Assembly: GCF_029688735.1 (NCBI RefSeq) | Contig: NZ_JARULD010000006.1 | Location: 31,875-95,874, forward strand | Direction: 5' to 3' | Source: Qipengyuania flavescens | GTDB lineage: Bacteria; Pseudomonadota; Alphaproteobacteria; Sphingomonadales; Sphingomonadaceae | Length of the DNA stretch: 64,000 bases | Shown here: positions 54,551 through 64,000 of the stretch, one piece after another | Layout of the letters: each line of letters begins with the position of its first letter | How positions within the stretch are numbered: the first letter of the stretch is position 1 | Program-made: the position numbers and the translations under genes | The notes under the pieces: model-generated | Told to the model about the DNA's origin: nothing | The model's database searches: none | Seen by the model: only the letters and a program-made list of their open reading frames with translations

Positions 54551-55932
54551 AGTGGCAGTTCGGATCGCAGGACGGCGCAGCCTCCGAAGTCGAGATCGAC
54601 GAGGAAGGCTTCGCGCCGCAGCGCATAACTACTTTCGAGGTCGACGAAGAAGCCGAAAAGCTGCTCGACCTGAAAACCACGATCCATCGCAAGTTGCTGG
54701 ACCGGATCAACCTCTCGCTGCTCGAACGGATGTCTCGCGAGCAGATCGAAGAAGAAATCGGCGATATAATTCTCGCACTTCTGCTCGAGGAAGACGCTGC
54801 GCTGAACGGAGCAGAGCGCAAACGGCTCACCGGGGAAGTACTGGACGAGCTGCTCGGGCTGGGGCCGCTCGAGCCGCTGCTCGCCGATGAATCCATCACG
54901 GATATTCTTGTGAATGGCCATCGCGACGTCTTCGTCGAGAAATTCGGCCTGCTCGAACGAGCCTCCGTGCGCTTCCAGGACGAGCGGCATCTGCTGCGGA
55001 TTATCCAGAAAATCGTTAGCGCCGTCGGCCGGCGCGTGGACGAATCCTCGCCTTTCGTCGATGCCCGCCTTGCGGACGGTTCGCGCGTGAACGCCATCGT
55101 CGCCCCGCTGGCCATCGATGGTTCGCTGCTCTCCATCCGTAAATTCGCCAAGACCCGGATCGACATGGCCAAGCTGGTCGAGCTCGGCAGTGTTCCGGAA
55201 GCGGTCGCGGACGTCCTTGCCGCAATCGTCAAATCGCGGCGCAACGTTCTCATTTCCGGCGGTACCGGTTCGGGCAAGACCACGCTGCTGAACGCTCTTT
55301 CCGCGAATATCGACGGGCGGGAGCGTATCGTCACGATCGAGGATTCCGCAGAACTGCAGCTGCAACAGGAACATGTCGCCCGGCTGGAAACCCGCCCTGC
55401 CAATATCGAAGGGCGGGGCGAGGTTACGCAGCGCGATCTCGTGAAGAACGCCCTCCGCATGCGCCCCGATCGCATTATCGTAGGCGAGGTTCGCTCCGGC
55501 GAGGCATTCGACATGCTCCAGGCGATGAACACGGGCCACGACGGCTCGATGACGACGGTTCACGCCAATACCGCGCGCGACGCCCTGTCGCGCGTCGAGC
55601 AGATGATCGGCATGAGCGGGATCGAGATTTCGCCCACTTCGGCGCGTGCGCAGATCGCCTCGGCGATCAATGTCGTCGTGCAGATCGGGCGCCAGGCCGA
55701 CGGCAGGCGGCGTCTGCTGAGCCTGTCCGAGATCGTCGGCATGGAAGGCCAGACCATCACGATGCAGGAAATCTTCCGCTTCAAGATGGAAGGCCGCGGC
55801 GAAGACGGAAGCGTGCTCGGACGGCATGAGGCAACCGGCATCCGTCCCAAGTTCCTCGATACCGCTGCAGATCACGGCATCGCCCTTTCGCCCGAACTGT
55901 TCCGGCCCAACCTCGATCTGGGGAGGGTCTGA
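54547..55932 (+). CDS. cpaF: Pilus assembly ATPase CpaF (TadA)
   Basis: The 461-residue secretion ATPase has Walker A GGTGSGKTT with K244, then NTGHDGSMTTVHANTARDAL. The family adds and removes pilin subunits with ATP. It is typical of the type II/IV secretion superfamily. Overlaps with cpaE and tadB on both sides. Confidence 0.97.
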   Translation: MKWQFGSQDGAASEVEIDEEGFAPQRITTFEVDEEAEKLLDLKTTIHRKLLDRINLSLLERMSREQIEEEIGDIILALLLEEDAALNGAERKRLTGEVLDELLGLGPLEPLLADESITDILVNGHRDVFVEKFGLLERASVRFQDERHLLRIIQKIVSAVGRRVDESSPFVDARLADGSRVNAIVAPLAIDGSLLSIRKFAKTRIDMAKLVELGSVPEAVADVLAAIVKSRRNVLISGGTGSGKTTLLNALSANIDGRERIVTIEDSAELQLQQEHVARLETRPANIEGRGEVTQRDLVKNALRMRPDRIIVGEVRSGEAFDMLQAMNTGHDGSMTTVHANTARDALSRVEQMIGMSGIEISPTSARAQIASAINVVVQIGRQADGRRRLLSLSEIVGMEGQTITMQEIFRFKMEGRGEDGSVLGRHEATGIRPKFLDTAADHGIALSPELFRPNLDLGRV

Positions 55933-56936
55933 TGCTGAGCGCCGAGGTTACCCGAATTCTCGTCCTGTCGGCGGTGTTCGCCTCGATATTCCTGATCTCG
56001 CAGGTCGTGCTGAGGTTCGGTATCGAAAACCGCCAACATGCCGGCGCGGTGAACAAGCGCCTGAAACTGATTGCAACGGGCAAACGCCGCGAAGACGTGC
56101 TCGGCAGCTTGCGCAAGCACGATCCGCTCAGCAATCCCGTCAGCGCTGGATTCCTCACGGCACCGTACAACAGCTTTCGTCGCAACCTGATGATGGCGGC
56201 GGTGCCGTTCAACTTTTCGCAGATCATCCTGGGCATGGCGGCGATTTTCGCCCTGGTCGTGCTGGCCGTAACCATGCTGGCCATATCGTCCGGCTTCGCG
56301 CTGTCATTCGGCGTGATCCAGCTGATCGTGGCAGTCGCGGCGGCTGTTGCCATCGGCCTGCCGGTGCTCGCGGTCGGCTATCTCGCCCAGCGACGCCGCA
56401 AGAAGATGCAGGAACAGTTTCCCGTGGCGCTCGACATATTCGTGCGAGCGTTGCGTGCCGGCCATCCGGTCGCCTCGGCAATCGAGCTGCTGACCCAGGA
56501 AATGACCGATCCGATCGGATCGGAATTCGGCCTGATTTCGGACGAGATCGCTTACGGTGCCGATCTCAACGAAGCGCTGGAAGACATGGCCGAGCGTTGG
56601 GACCTCGACGATATGCGGATGTTTGCCGTTTCGCTGTCGGTCCAGAACGAAACCGGCGGCAACCTGGCGGAGATACTCGACGGCCTGTCGAAAGTGATCC
56701 GGGAGCGCGCCAGCCTGTACCTCAAGGTTCGGGCGTTGAGTTCGGAAGGGCGGATGACGGGCTGGCTGCTGACCGCCTTGCCGATCATAACATTCGTCCT
56801 CCTTTTCTCCATGAACCCGCAATTTTACCTCGAGGTCGCGACCGATCCGATTTTCATGTTCGGATTCCCGGCGATGATCGTGTGGTTCCTGATCGGCGTC
56901 TTCGTGATCAAGAAAATGGTCAATCTGAAGGTCTGA
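55932..56936 (+). CDS. tadB: Inner-membrane platform protein TadB
   Basis: The 334-residue product has helices near residues 7-25, 98-145 (pair), 276-295 and 307-330, and a T2SSF core in between (FPVALDIFVRALRAGHPVASAIELLTQEMTDPIGSEF). Forms the platform with TadC. One base overlap with cpaF. Confidence 0.94.
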   Translation: MLSAEVTRILVLSAVFASIFLISQVVLRFGIENRQHAGAVNKRLKLIATGKRREDVLGSLRKHDPLSNPVSAGFLTAPYNSFRRNLMMAAVPFNFSQIILGMAAIFALVVLAVTMLAISSGFALSFGVIQLIVAVAAAVAIGLPVLAVGYLAQRRRKKMQEQFPVALDIFVRALRAGHPVASAIELLTQEMTDPIGSEFGLISDEIAYGADLNEALEDMAERWDLDDMRMFAVSLSVQNETGGNLAEILDGLSKVIRERASLYLKVRALSSEGRMTGWLLTALPIITFVLLFSMNPQFYLEVATDPIFMFGFPAMIVWFLIGVFVIKKMVNLKV

Positions 56937-56937
56937 C

Positions 56938-57903
56938 ATGTTCGATTTTCTCGTCACCAACCAGCTGGCACGCTTTGCGATTCTCGCTCTCATCTTCGCG
57001 GTGGTCATCATCGGCGTCGTCTCGGTAGGCCGCCTGTCCGCTCGCCGGGTCGAGGCGCGGCAGAACATTCGCGAGATTGCAGGAGGCGGGATCGGCCGCC
57101 GCGAGACGCTCCAGGACAAGCGCACCAATGCATGGGCCGAACTTGCGGAACGGGTCGAGCGTGCGGGATTGAGTCTTGCCGATTCCAAGGGCGATGTGCT
57201 GCGCGACAAGCTGCGCGCGGCGGGGTACCAGTCGGCAGCGGCGCCGAAAATCTTCACCCTGCTGCGCTTCATCCTGGTCTTCGCGGTCCCGCTTCTGTTC
57301 CTTGCCTATATGCGACTGCTCGATGCGGAGCTTTCGACGTTCACCCTCTATTTTGGCGCGGCGTTCTGTGCGCTGCTGGGATTGTACCTGCCCAACCTGG
57401 TCGTCACGGCCAAGGCGGACCGGCGGCGCGAGGCTGTAACCCATGGCTTTCCGGATTGTCTGGACCTGATGCTCGTCTGCGTCGAGGCTGGCCTCGGTAT
57501 GGAGGCGGCGATGGACCGGGTCGGCCGCGAGATGGTCGAATCGCACCCCCTGATTGCCAAGATCCTGTCCGAAGTGACCTTGCAATTGCGTGCCGGTGCA
57601 CGACGCGAAGACGCGCTTCGCAAGATGGGTGAAAGCAGTGGCGTCGTCGAAATCAGAAGCTTCGCGACGCTGCTGATCCAGTCCGACAAGCTCGGCACCA
57701 GCGTCGCCGATACCTTGCGGGTCTATTCGGCAGAGATGCGCGAGAAACGCAGGCTTCGCGCTGAAGAAAAGGCGCACCGTTTGCCGGTGCTGATATCGAT
57801 CCCGTTGGTGGTGAACATGCTGCCCACGATGATCGGCGTACTCATGATGCCCGGGATGATCCGGGTGTTCCGTGAATTGATACCTGCGATGGGAGGGGGT
57901 TGA
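56938..57903 (+). CDS. tadC: Inner-membrane platform protein TadC
   Basis: The 321-residue product has an N-terminal helix (FAILALIFAVVIIGVVSV), a T2SSF core with FPDCLDLMLVCVEAGLGMEAAMDRVGREM and a terminal helical pair (LPVLISIPLVVNMLPTMIGVLMMPG). It starts one base after the tadB stop. Confidence 0.94.
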   Translation: MFDFLVTNQLARFAILALIFAVVIIGVVSVGRLSARRVEARQNIREIAGGGIGRRETLQDKRTNAWAELAERVERAGLSLADSKGDVLRDKLRAAGYQSAAAPKIFTLLRFILVFAVPLLFLAYMRLLDAELSTFTLYFGAAFCALLGLYLPNLVVTAKADRRREAVTHGFPDCLDLMLVCVEAGLGMEAAMDRVGREMVESHPLIAKILSEVTLQLRAGARREDALRKMGESSGVVEIRSFATLLIQSDKLGTSVADTLRVYSAEMREKRRLRAEEKAHRLPVLISIPLVVNMLPTMIGVLMMPGMIRVFRELIPAMGGG

Positions 57904-57904
57904 G

Positions 57905-58588
57905 ATGACGAAGATCGCCAAATTCGGAACGGTTGCTATTGCGGCCATGCTATTGGCGGGCTGCCAGTCCTCGCCGTTTTCCGGCTGGGGTTTCGCCAAG
58001 AAACAGAACAACAAGCGGCCCGCAGCGGAAGCACCGCCTCAGATCGTCGGCGCCCAGCTCATCGAGGAAGGGCGAGCGCAATTGCGCGACGGCCATATCT
58101 CGGCCGCGGTTGCGACGCTGCGCCTTGCACGGCTCGATCCGGCAACTGCCGCCGAAGCGGAGAACGGCCTCGGCGTAGCCTACGCAAAACTGGGACGGTT
58201 CGACATAGCGGACCGGTATTTCAGGGCCGCGGTGGCTCGCGATCCGCAGGACATGCGTTTTACGGCGAACCTGCTGCGCCTGCAACGCCACGTGATGCTC
58301 GCGCGCAAGGCGACCGCGCCCGCGGAGAGAGTGGCTGCAGCGCCGGCGCCGAAAACCGATCCTGCGCCGCTCGCCATGCGGCCCCATCGAATTTCCGATG
58401 GTATCGTGAAGATCGCAACGCGTGAGCAATTGGGCGAAGGCCCGAAGATGACTGTCGCGTTCCTGGAAAAGCCCTCGCTCGAGCGCGAGACGAAGGCCGA
58501 GCCTGAATTGCAGGACGAGCAGAGCTCGGCAACCGACCTCGGCAACGAAGACGAAGGCAAGCAGAAACTCGTTACGTTTACGCAGTGA
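57905..58588 (+). CDS. tadD: TPR lipoprotein TadD
   Basis: The 227-residue product has a signal sequence with lipobox LAGC (Cys20), about three tetratricopeptide-like helices (residues 50-125, for example AENGLGVAYAKLGRFDIADRYFRAAVARDPQD) and a charged tail of about 90 residues. TadD helps secretin assembly in related systems. Overlaps the peptidase gene by 4 bases. Confidence 0.85.
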   Translation: MTKIAKFGTVAIAAMLLAGCQSSPFSGWGFAKKQNNKRPAAEAPPQIVGAQLIEEGRAQLRDGHISAAVATLRLARLDPATAAEAENGLGVAYAKLGRFDIADRYFRAAVARDPQDMRFTANLLRLQRHVMLARKATAPAERVAAAPAPKTDPAPLAMRPHRISDGIVKIATREQLGEGPKMTVAFLEKPSLERETKAEPELQDEQSSATDLGNEDEGKQKLVTFTQ

Positions 58589-59049
58589 CGCCCGAAATCG
58601 CATTCCTGCCTGCCGCGCTTATCGCGGTAATCGGCGCTGCGCTGGATGTTCGATCCCGTCGCATACCTAACCGCCTGGTCGTTGCGTTGGCCATTGCCGC
58701 AGCGGGGGCAACACTTGTCAGTTTCGGTTGGGCGGCCCTTGGCTCGGCGGCCTTGCACGCGCTCATCGCTCTTCTCGTGGGAATGGCGCTTTTCGCCCTT
58801 CGCGCGATCGGAGGCGGAGACGCCAAATTCTATAGCGCTGCCGCGTTCGGGGTGCCTCTGTCCGGCGCCTTGGGCATGTTGGCTTTTACAGCGATCTCAG
58901 GTCTTGTTGCCGTTGTCGCGATGCTGATCTGGTATCGGGGTTTCAAGATGTTGGCGGGCCAAGAGAGGCGGAGCTGGACGCTGCCATACGGGCTTCCGAT
59001 CTGCTGCGGCTTCCTGATCCAGGCCTATTCTTTGGCGGGGTTTTTCTGA
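58585..59049 (+). CDS. cpaA: Prepilin peptidase CpaA (TadV)
   Basis: The 154-residue product starts at GTG 58585 overlapping tadD. The two catalytic aspartates are visible: D21 in AALDVRSRRIPN and D79 in the GxGD motif (GGGDAKFY). It cleaves pre-Flp and the TadE-like proteins in the membrane. Six helices. Last gene of the tad cluster. Confidence 0.92.
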   Translation: MTPEIAFLPAALIAVIGAALDVRSRRIPNRLVVALAIAAAGATLVSFGWAALGSAALHALIALLVGMALFALRAIGGGDAKFYSAAAFGVPLSGALGMLAFTAISGLVAVVAMLIWYRGFKMLAGQERRSWTLPYGLPICCGFLIQAYSLAGFF

Positions 59050-59435
59050 ATTGGCGTTTTCTGGCCGCAACCAGGTTAACCGAAAGCTCTACATTTTCGT
59101 CAAATCCCGAAATGGGACTGTTACGATCGATCGGCTTGCTCTTCAAAAACGATGAGAATTCAAAGGGTTGAAAGGCTATCTGGTCTTTCTGCCCGACCGA
59201 ACCTTTCGTTTCCAGAATAGGTTAATTGAATTGCAACAACCTCTGAAACGATGTTTGATCGGACTCAATTAAACGCGATTCGGGCTCGACTCGTCTCGCC
59301 AAGAACACAGGGGCCGCGAAGCAGCTTCCGCAATTCGGATTGCGGGGGGTTGGTTCGAGCAAAAGTCGCCGTTCCATCGTCTGCTTCGCGGGTCTCGCCG
59401 AGCCTTGGCTCGATTGCGAAAGCGGAGGTGACGTG
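59050..59435 (+). promoter_or_regulatory. Intergenic region upstream of the giant adhesin, with three clustered GANTC sites
   Basis: 386 bases, AT-rich for this window. Three GANTC sites fall in 31 bases: 59262-59266, 59277-59281, 59288-59292. TTAA boxes occur near 59092, 59222 and 59268. GGAGG at 59424-59428 is the ribosome-binding site of the adhesin. No terminator is clear after cpaA. Confidence 0.5.
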
Positions 59436-62400
59436 ATGGTTGATTTCGAAGGGCACGGCCAGGATGGTTTCATGGATCGTTCGACCGATGCGGACCCTGC
59501 GGATCTCCAGCAGGCGGACGCCGGTCGGTCGGTCTCTGTCTCCGATGTCGCACAATCCGAAATCTCGGACACCGAGGTAGTTCGCCTCCCGGCAGGCTCT
59601 GCTATCCAGGAATTGCGGGCCGAGGGTAGCGACCTGATTGTCGTTCTCGATGACGGTTCGGTCATTCGCGTGCCGGACGGGGCGATCATCGTACCGCAAT
59701 TCGTGATCGGCAATGTGCAGATTCCGCCGCAGAACATCGCCGCGCTGCTGACCGGCAACGAACCTCAGCCCGCGGCCGGCGCGCCCCAGAGCTCGGGCGG
59801 TAATTTCGGACAGAACGTCGGCGATATCCAGGATGCCTACGCACTGGGCGACCTCTTGCCCTATACCGAGCTGTCGTTCCCCGAACGGCGCGAGGAAGAG
59901 GTCATTCCAAACCTTGCCGACGACGATCCGGACATCGTGATCGTCACGCCCGACAATCCGGTCGGGGCCGTGAATGCAACCGACGAGGTAAACGAGGCCG
60001 GGCTTCCGGCGCGCGGCGACGAACCTGCCGGCACGCGAGCGGCGAGCGACGCTGAAATCACCAATGGAAGCATCGTTTACACGACGCCCGACGGGCTCGC
60101 TTCCCTCAGCATCAACGGTATCGAGATCACCCGGGTCGGCCAGACGATCGAAGGCGAGTATGGCACGCTGACGATCACCGCGATCGGTGCAGGCCGGGTC
60201 GAATACCGGTACGTCCTCAACGACAACACGATCGGCGTCGAAGTCGACAGTTTCGCGGTTACCGTGACCGACCTCGATGGCGACACCGCCGATGCCAGCC
60301 TGGATATCCGCATAGTCGACGACGCTCCGATAGCGCGGGACGACGCAGCCGATCAGGCATCGGAAGGCGCGCCGGTTACCATCGACGTTTTCGCAAACGA
60401 CACTCCGGGGGCCGACGACGTTGCAATCGGCACTATTGCAATGGTCGCAGGAACGCTGAGTGGTGCGGGACTGCTGGTCAACAACGGCGACGGGACATTC
60501 ACCTATTTCCCTGCTCCGGGCGAAGAAGGAACGGTTTCCTTCGATTACACGATCACCGACGGTGATGGCGATGTCTCGCGCGCGACAGCGACGCTCACCT
60601 TGGTCGACGATACGCAGCCCGGCGGTGGAACCGCGACGGCGACGGTCGACGACGACGGGCTTGTCGGCGGCAATCCGGTCTCGGACGAAGGCGATCTCGA
60701 CGCGGATGTGGGCGACGATCCCTCCGACGTCGGCGAGGCCACCTTCACCGGTACGCTCGATTTCGATGTCGGCGGCGATGCTCCGGCGAATATCGCTTTT
60801 GCCGCCTCGCTGGACGGCAGCACCGCGATCATCGGGACCGAGACCGTTACATACTCCGTCTCCGGCAATGTGCTGACCGCTACCGGTCCGCGCGGCGTGC
60901 TGTTCACGGTCGAGCTGTTGGACGACGCCACCGGCGCCTATCGCGTGACGCTGGTCGATAACGTCCTGCACGAAGGCGGGCCGAATGCCGAAGCGGAGGA
61001 TGCGTCCACGGTCGTTTCTTTCCTCGTAACGGACAGCGACGGGGACGAGGTCACAACCACGCTAACCATCGTCTTCGCCGACGATGCGCCGACCGCATAC
61101 GACAACGTCGCGTCCACCGACGAGGGTGGCACCATCGGCGGGAATGTTCTGACCGACGGCACGGACGACATACCGGGGGCCGACGGTTTTGGCGGCATCG
61201 TGGCCTTGTCGAGCGAAAACCAGCAGACCGATACGGTTACTCTGGTCGACGGCAACCTGGTGCTCGTCGGTCAATACGGCACCCTCACGCTGAATGCTGC
61301 GACCGGCGTCTACAGCTACGTCGCCGCGCCGAATTCGACCAATGCCGACGCGGTCGACGTCTTCACCTATACGATCGTCGACGGGGACGGTGACACGGCC
61401 ACCGCAACGCTCACGATCGATGTCGCAAATATCGAAGGCACGGTCGAAGATGCCGATCTGACAGTCGACGAAGCCGGTCTCGCGACCGGCAGCAATCCGG
61501 GATCGGGAAGCGAGACGGCAGGCGGGCAGATCGTCGTATCCGACGCCACCGGTCCATTCGTCTACGTGCTCACCGGCTCGGCCGATGGAACCTACGGCAC
61601 GCTTACGCTCGACAGCGATACGGGTGCCTATAGCTATACGCTGTCGGCACCGTTCGGCGACGGCGACACTGGGGAAAATTCGCGCAATGTCGTGAACGGG
61701 GCGGATAGCTTTGGCTACGAGGTCTACGATACGGCCGGCAACCTTGTCGGATCGGGGACGATTGCGGTCAATATCGTCGATGACGTTCCCGATGCTGTCG
61801 ACGAAGCGTCCCTCTCGATCGTCGAGGGCGCCAACTCCGGCCTCGCAGGCAATGTCCTGGCAAACGATGTCGAGGGCGCAGACGGTGCAAGCGTGACTTC
61901 GGTTTCGATCGACGGCGTCGATTATGTCGTCGCTGCCAGCGGGATCACGACCGTTACCACGGATACGGGTGTCTATACGTTCGACGCTTCCGGCAACTGG
62001 ACCTTCGACCCCGCAGCGGGTCTCGATCAATCCGATGGCCCGATCGATGCCTCGTTCACCTATACCCTGACCGATGGCGACGACGATTTCGACACGGCGA
62101 CGCAGCCGATCACGATCACGGACGGTCGCGGCCCCACGGCCGGCGATCCGGTATCCCTTGTGGTCGACGACGAGAATTTGCCGGACGGTTCCGACCCAGC
62201 AACGCCGGTAACCGATAGCGCGACGATTTCCTTCACCCCGGGGTCGGACGCCATCGTGGCCATCGCATTCGACGACACGGCCGGAGCGCTCGACAACCTC
62301 GGGGGCGGCCTCACCTGGGTGCGTATTTCGGATACGCAGATCGTCGGGCGAAGCGGCGGCGAAGATATCGTCACGCTCGATCTGACCGTCGATGGCGACA

Positions 62401-64000
62401 ACGCTATCGTCACCATGACCCTGAACGATAATTACGCGGCGCATCCGTTGCTTGGCGACGATCTTGCAAACCTCGGTTCGGTGCTCGTCGTAGCAACGGA
62501 TATCGACGGAGATCGGGCCAGTGTTTCGGTCTCCCTCGGCGTGTCGGACGATATTCCCACCCTCGGAACCACGTCGCCTGCCACCGGCTCGCTCGAAGTC
62601 GACGAGAGCGACTTGTCCGTGGATGCCGTTGCCGGTTTCGCAAGCTTGTTCGTTCCTTCCTTCAATGCCGATGGCCCGGGTAGCGTATCGGATTACGTGC
62701 TCGGCATAACGGCCGGGTCGACAGGGCTCGTCGATACCGCGTCGGGCGAAGCCGTCGTGCTGTCGCTGGAGAATGGCGCGGTCGTCGGAAGAACCGAAGT
62801 CGGTGGCGATGTCGTCTTCGTCCTGACCGTCGATGCGGCAGGCACGGTCACGCTCGATCAGCAGCGCGCCGTAGTGCATGCCGACGGCACCGACCCGGAC
62901 GACGCGACCGGGCTTGCTAGCGCTGGGCTCATCACCCTGTCGGCAACTGTCACGGACGGCGACGGCGACGCGGCCACGGCGACCGTCGCGATCGGTAACG
63001 CGCTGTCTTTCCGCGACGACGGATCGTCCATAGACGCGAGTGTCGTCGATGGCGATACGATCCTGCTGACGACGCAGGATGCCGATACCATTGGCGCAGC
63101 CTTCGATACCGATACGACCACTGCCGATCTCGGCGGCGCATTTTCCGTCGCCAGTCAGGCCTATGGTGCCGATGGCGCCGGTTCCGTTTCCTGGGCCTAT
63201 GCGCTGGTGATCGAGAACACTGCCTCGGGCCTGACCAGCAATGGCAATGCGGTGACGCTGGCATTCGACGGCAGCGATGTTGTCGGCTCGGCCAACGGAG
63301 TCGAGGTTTTCCGGCTCTCGGTCGATCCTGCGACCGGCGTGGTGACGCTGACCCAATATGAGGAAATCGATCATCCCTTGCCCGGCGCCACCGGCGCGCC
63401 ATACGACGATCAGTTCGCGATACTGGGCACAGGCATCCTGTCGCTCGAGGGTACTGCGACCATTGTCGACCGGGATGGCGACAGCGCGAGCGAGACGGTG
63501 TCGCTGGACCTCGGCGGCAATATCCGCTTCGCCGACGATGGCCCGATGGTCGAATCCACCGGAGCCTCGCTTGCGCTGGTAGTGGACGACAGTGATTTTG
63601 CGGTCGATGCGGAGGCCGAGTACTCGGATGCGTTCGCGTTTGCGTTCGGAGCGGACGGTGCGGCTGCAGGTGGCGGCGAGAGTTATGCGCTGGGCATTGC
63701 GGCGGGCGCGAGCGGGCTGACCGATACGCTGTCGGGCCAAGCAGTGGTGCTGAGCCTGGAGGGCGGCCAGGTGGTCGGCCGGGCCGGGGCGGGCGGCGAG
63801 ATCGTGTTCGTGCTGTCGGTGGATGGCGACGGGACGGTGACGCTCGACCAGCGGCGTTCGGTGGTGCACGATAATCCGGGTGCCGACAACGAGCCGACCG
63901 GGCTTGCCAGCGGCGATCTCATTACGCTGACCGCGACCGCGACCGATGGCGACGGCGATACCGACAGCGCGACCATCGCGATCGGCGGCGACCTCGTGTT
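59436..64000 (+). CDS. Giant acidic repeat adhesin, T1SS type (partial, 5' end)
   Basis: The first 1521 residues of a protein cut by the window end. Start ATG 59436 has GGAGG seven bases before. Prefix of about 160 residues (VVRLPAGSAIQELRAEGSDLIVVLDDGSVIRVPDGAIIVPQFVIG), like the BapA-type start, then a long series of Asp/Gly/Thr-rich beta domains with repeated D-G-D-G-D motifs (calcium-binding) and VDDxPxAxxD linkers, as in cadherin-like/VCBS and T1SS-143 repeats. No Cys is visible in the part read. A C-terminal secretion signal should lie beyond the window. Likely role: biofilm or surface attachment. No HlyB/HlyD partners are seen here. Confidence 0.88.
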   Translation, partial: MVDFEGHGQDGFMDRSTDADPADLQQADAGRSVSVSDVAQSEISDTEVVRLPAGSAIQELRAEGSDLIVVLDDGSVIRVPDGAIIVPQFVIGNVQIPPQNIAALLTGNEPQPAAGAPQSSGGNFGQNVGDIQDAYALGDLLPYTELSFPERREEEVIPNLADDDPDIVIVTPDNPVGAVNATDEVNEAGLPARGDEPAGTRAASDAEITNGSIVYTTPDGLASLSINGIEITRVGQTIEGEYGTLTITAIGAGRVEYRYVLNDNTIGVEVDSFAVTVTDLDGDTADASLDIRIVDDAPIARDDAADQASEGAPVTIDVFANDTPGADDVAIGTIAMVAGTLSGAGLLVNNGDGTFTYFPAPGEEGTVSFDYTITDGDGDVSRATATLTLVDDTQPGGGTATATVDDDGLVGGNPVSDEGDLDADVGDDPSDVGEATFTGTLDFDVGGDAPANIAFAASLDGSTAIIGTETVTYSVSGNVLTATGPRGVLFTVELLDDATGAYRVTLVDNVLHEGGPNAEAEDASTVVSFLVTDSDGDEVTTTLTIVFADDAPTAYDNVASTDEGGTIGGNVLTDGTDDIPGADGFGGIVALSSENQQTDTVTLVDGNLVLVGQYGTLTLNAATGVYSYVAAPNSTNADAVDVFTYTIVDGDGDTATATLTIDVANIEGTVEDADLTVDEAGLATGSNPGSGSETAGGQIVVSDATGPFVYVLTGSADGTYGTLTLDSDTGAYSYTLSAPFGDGDTGENSRNVVNGADSFGYEVYDTAGNLVGSGTIAVNIVDDVPDAVDEASLSIVEGANSGLAGNVLANDVEGADGASVTSVSIDGVDYVVAASGITTVTTDTGVYTFDASGNWTFDPAAGLDQSDGPIDASFTYTLTDGDDDFDTATQPITITDGRGPTAGDPVSLVVDDENLPDGSDPATPVTDSATISFTPGSDAIVAIAFDDTAGALDNLGGGLTWVRISDTQIVGRSGGEDIVTLDLTVDGDNAIVTMTLNDNYAAHPLLGDDLANLGSVLVVATDIDGDRASVSVSLGVSDDIPTLGTTSPATGSLEVDESDLSVDAVAGFASLFVPSFNADGPGSVSDYVLGITAGSTGLVDTASGEAVVLSLENGAVVGRTEVGGDVVFVLTVDAAGTVTLDQQRAVVHADGTDPDDATGLASAGLITLSATVTDGDGDAATATVAIGNALSFRDDGSSIDASVVDGDTILLTTQDADTIGAAFDTDTTTADLGGAFSVASQAYGADGAGSVSWAYALVIENTASGLTSNGNAVTLAFDGSDVVGSANGVEVFRLSVDPATGVVTLTQYEEIDHPLPGATGAPYDDQFAILGTGILSLEGTATIVDRDGDSASETVSLDLGGNIRFADDGPMVESTGASLALVVDDSDFAVDAEAEYSDAFAFAFGADGAAAGGGESYALGIAAGASGLTDTLSGQAVVLSLEGGQVVGRAGAGGEIVFVLSVDGDGTVTLDQRRSVVHDNPGADNEPTGLASGDLITLTATATDGDGDTDSATIAIGGDLV
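62580..62998 (+). repeat. Adhesin repeat unit, copy A
   Basis: Encodes a module with VVLSLENGAVVGRTEVGGDV and VTLDQQRAVVHADG, ending ATVTDGDGDAATATVAIG. Copy B at about 63568-63987 repeats it in the same order with clear divergence. Limits are approximate. Confidence 0.75.
63568..63987 (+). repeat. Adhesin repeat unit, copy B
   Basis: Encodes the module VVLSLEGGQVVGRAGAGGEI and VTLDQRRSVVHDN, ending TATDGDGDTDSATIAIG. It follows copy A after an intervening related domain of about 570 bases. The series probably continues past the window edge. Confidence 0.75.

Noticed and set aside
61062..63869. A minus-strand open frame of about 935 codons inside the adhesin gene
   Set aside because: It mirrors the repeat-rich plus-strand gene, has no ribosome site or domain, and arises from Asp/Gly/Thr codon bias.

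Overview
This is a GC-rich (about 64% by eye), gene-dense stretch of an alphaproteobacterial chromosome. The best guess is Sphingomonadales, close to Erythrobacter and relatives. The clues are the cell-cycle regulator CtrA next to rpoN and lptB, a DUF4167 protein, a bacterial CDC48-type ATPase, HWE/HisKA_2-type signalling, a CIRCE-controlled groESL operon and a CpaB-to-CpaF type tad locus. I see no IS element, prophage, integrase, CRISPR array, rRNA or tRNA gene. Taxonomy is inferred from gene content only.

Layout. Positions 1-6.8 kb lie mostly on the minus strand: a truncated succinate-semialdehyde-type dehydrogenase, trmB, an SLC13/TrkA-C transporter, ctrA, rpoN and lptB. Positions 7-10.7 kb hold a small membrane protein, pmbA (tldE), a BON-MscS channel and ppa. 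Positions 10.9-17.9 kb are plus-strand housekeeping genes: hisS, prfA, prmC, a DUF4167 protein, lnt and metK, with a palindromic operator candidate just before metK. Positions 17.9-22.6 kb are minus-strand acyl-CoA and ketone-body metabolism: a CaiB/BaiF CoA-transferase, a nitronate monooxygenase-like enzyme, and scoA and scoB separated by a phosphatase lipoprotein gene. An intergenic region with a strong plus-strand terminator and a candidate small RNA precedes the CDC48-like AAA ATPase. Positions 25-30.5 kb hold a second MscS protein, a CHASE3 sensor kinase and polA on the minus strand. Positions 30.7-44 kb are mixed: a small lipoprotein, a beta-lactamase-fold protein, a host-attachment-family protein, an aminoglycoside-phosphotransferase-fold protein coupled to an acyl-CoA dehydrogenase, a DUF305-LVIVD fusion, an EEP-family hydrolase, a BLUF photoreceptor, groESL, a third MscS protein and a MATE exporter. 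Positions 44.2-47.3 kb hold a PilZ-XRE fusion, an M23 peptidase and two proteins of unknown function.

Positions 47.7-59.05 kb form a complete-looking tad (Flp pilus) cluster: flp, a hairpin, cpaB, cpaC, a short lipoprotein, three TadE/TadG-like proteins, cpaE, cpaF, tadB, tadC, tadD and the prepilin peptidase. Most of these genes overlap or nearly touch, so they probably form one transcription unit, with the pilin set apart by the hairpin. After a 386-base gap comes the first 4.6 kb of a giant acidic repeat adhesin of the type-I-secreted kind, cut by the window end. Pilus and adhesin together suggest a surface-attachment region. GANTC sites and TTAA boxes upstream of ctrA, flp and the adhesin raise the untested idea of cell-cycle control by CcrM and CtrA.
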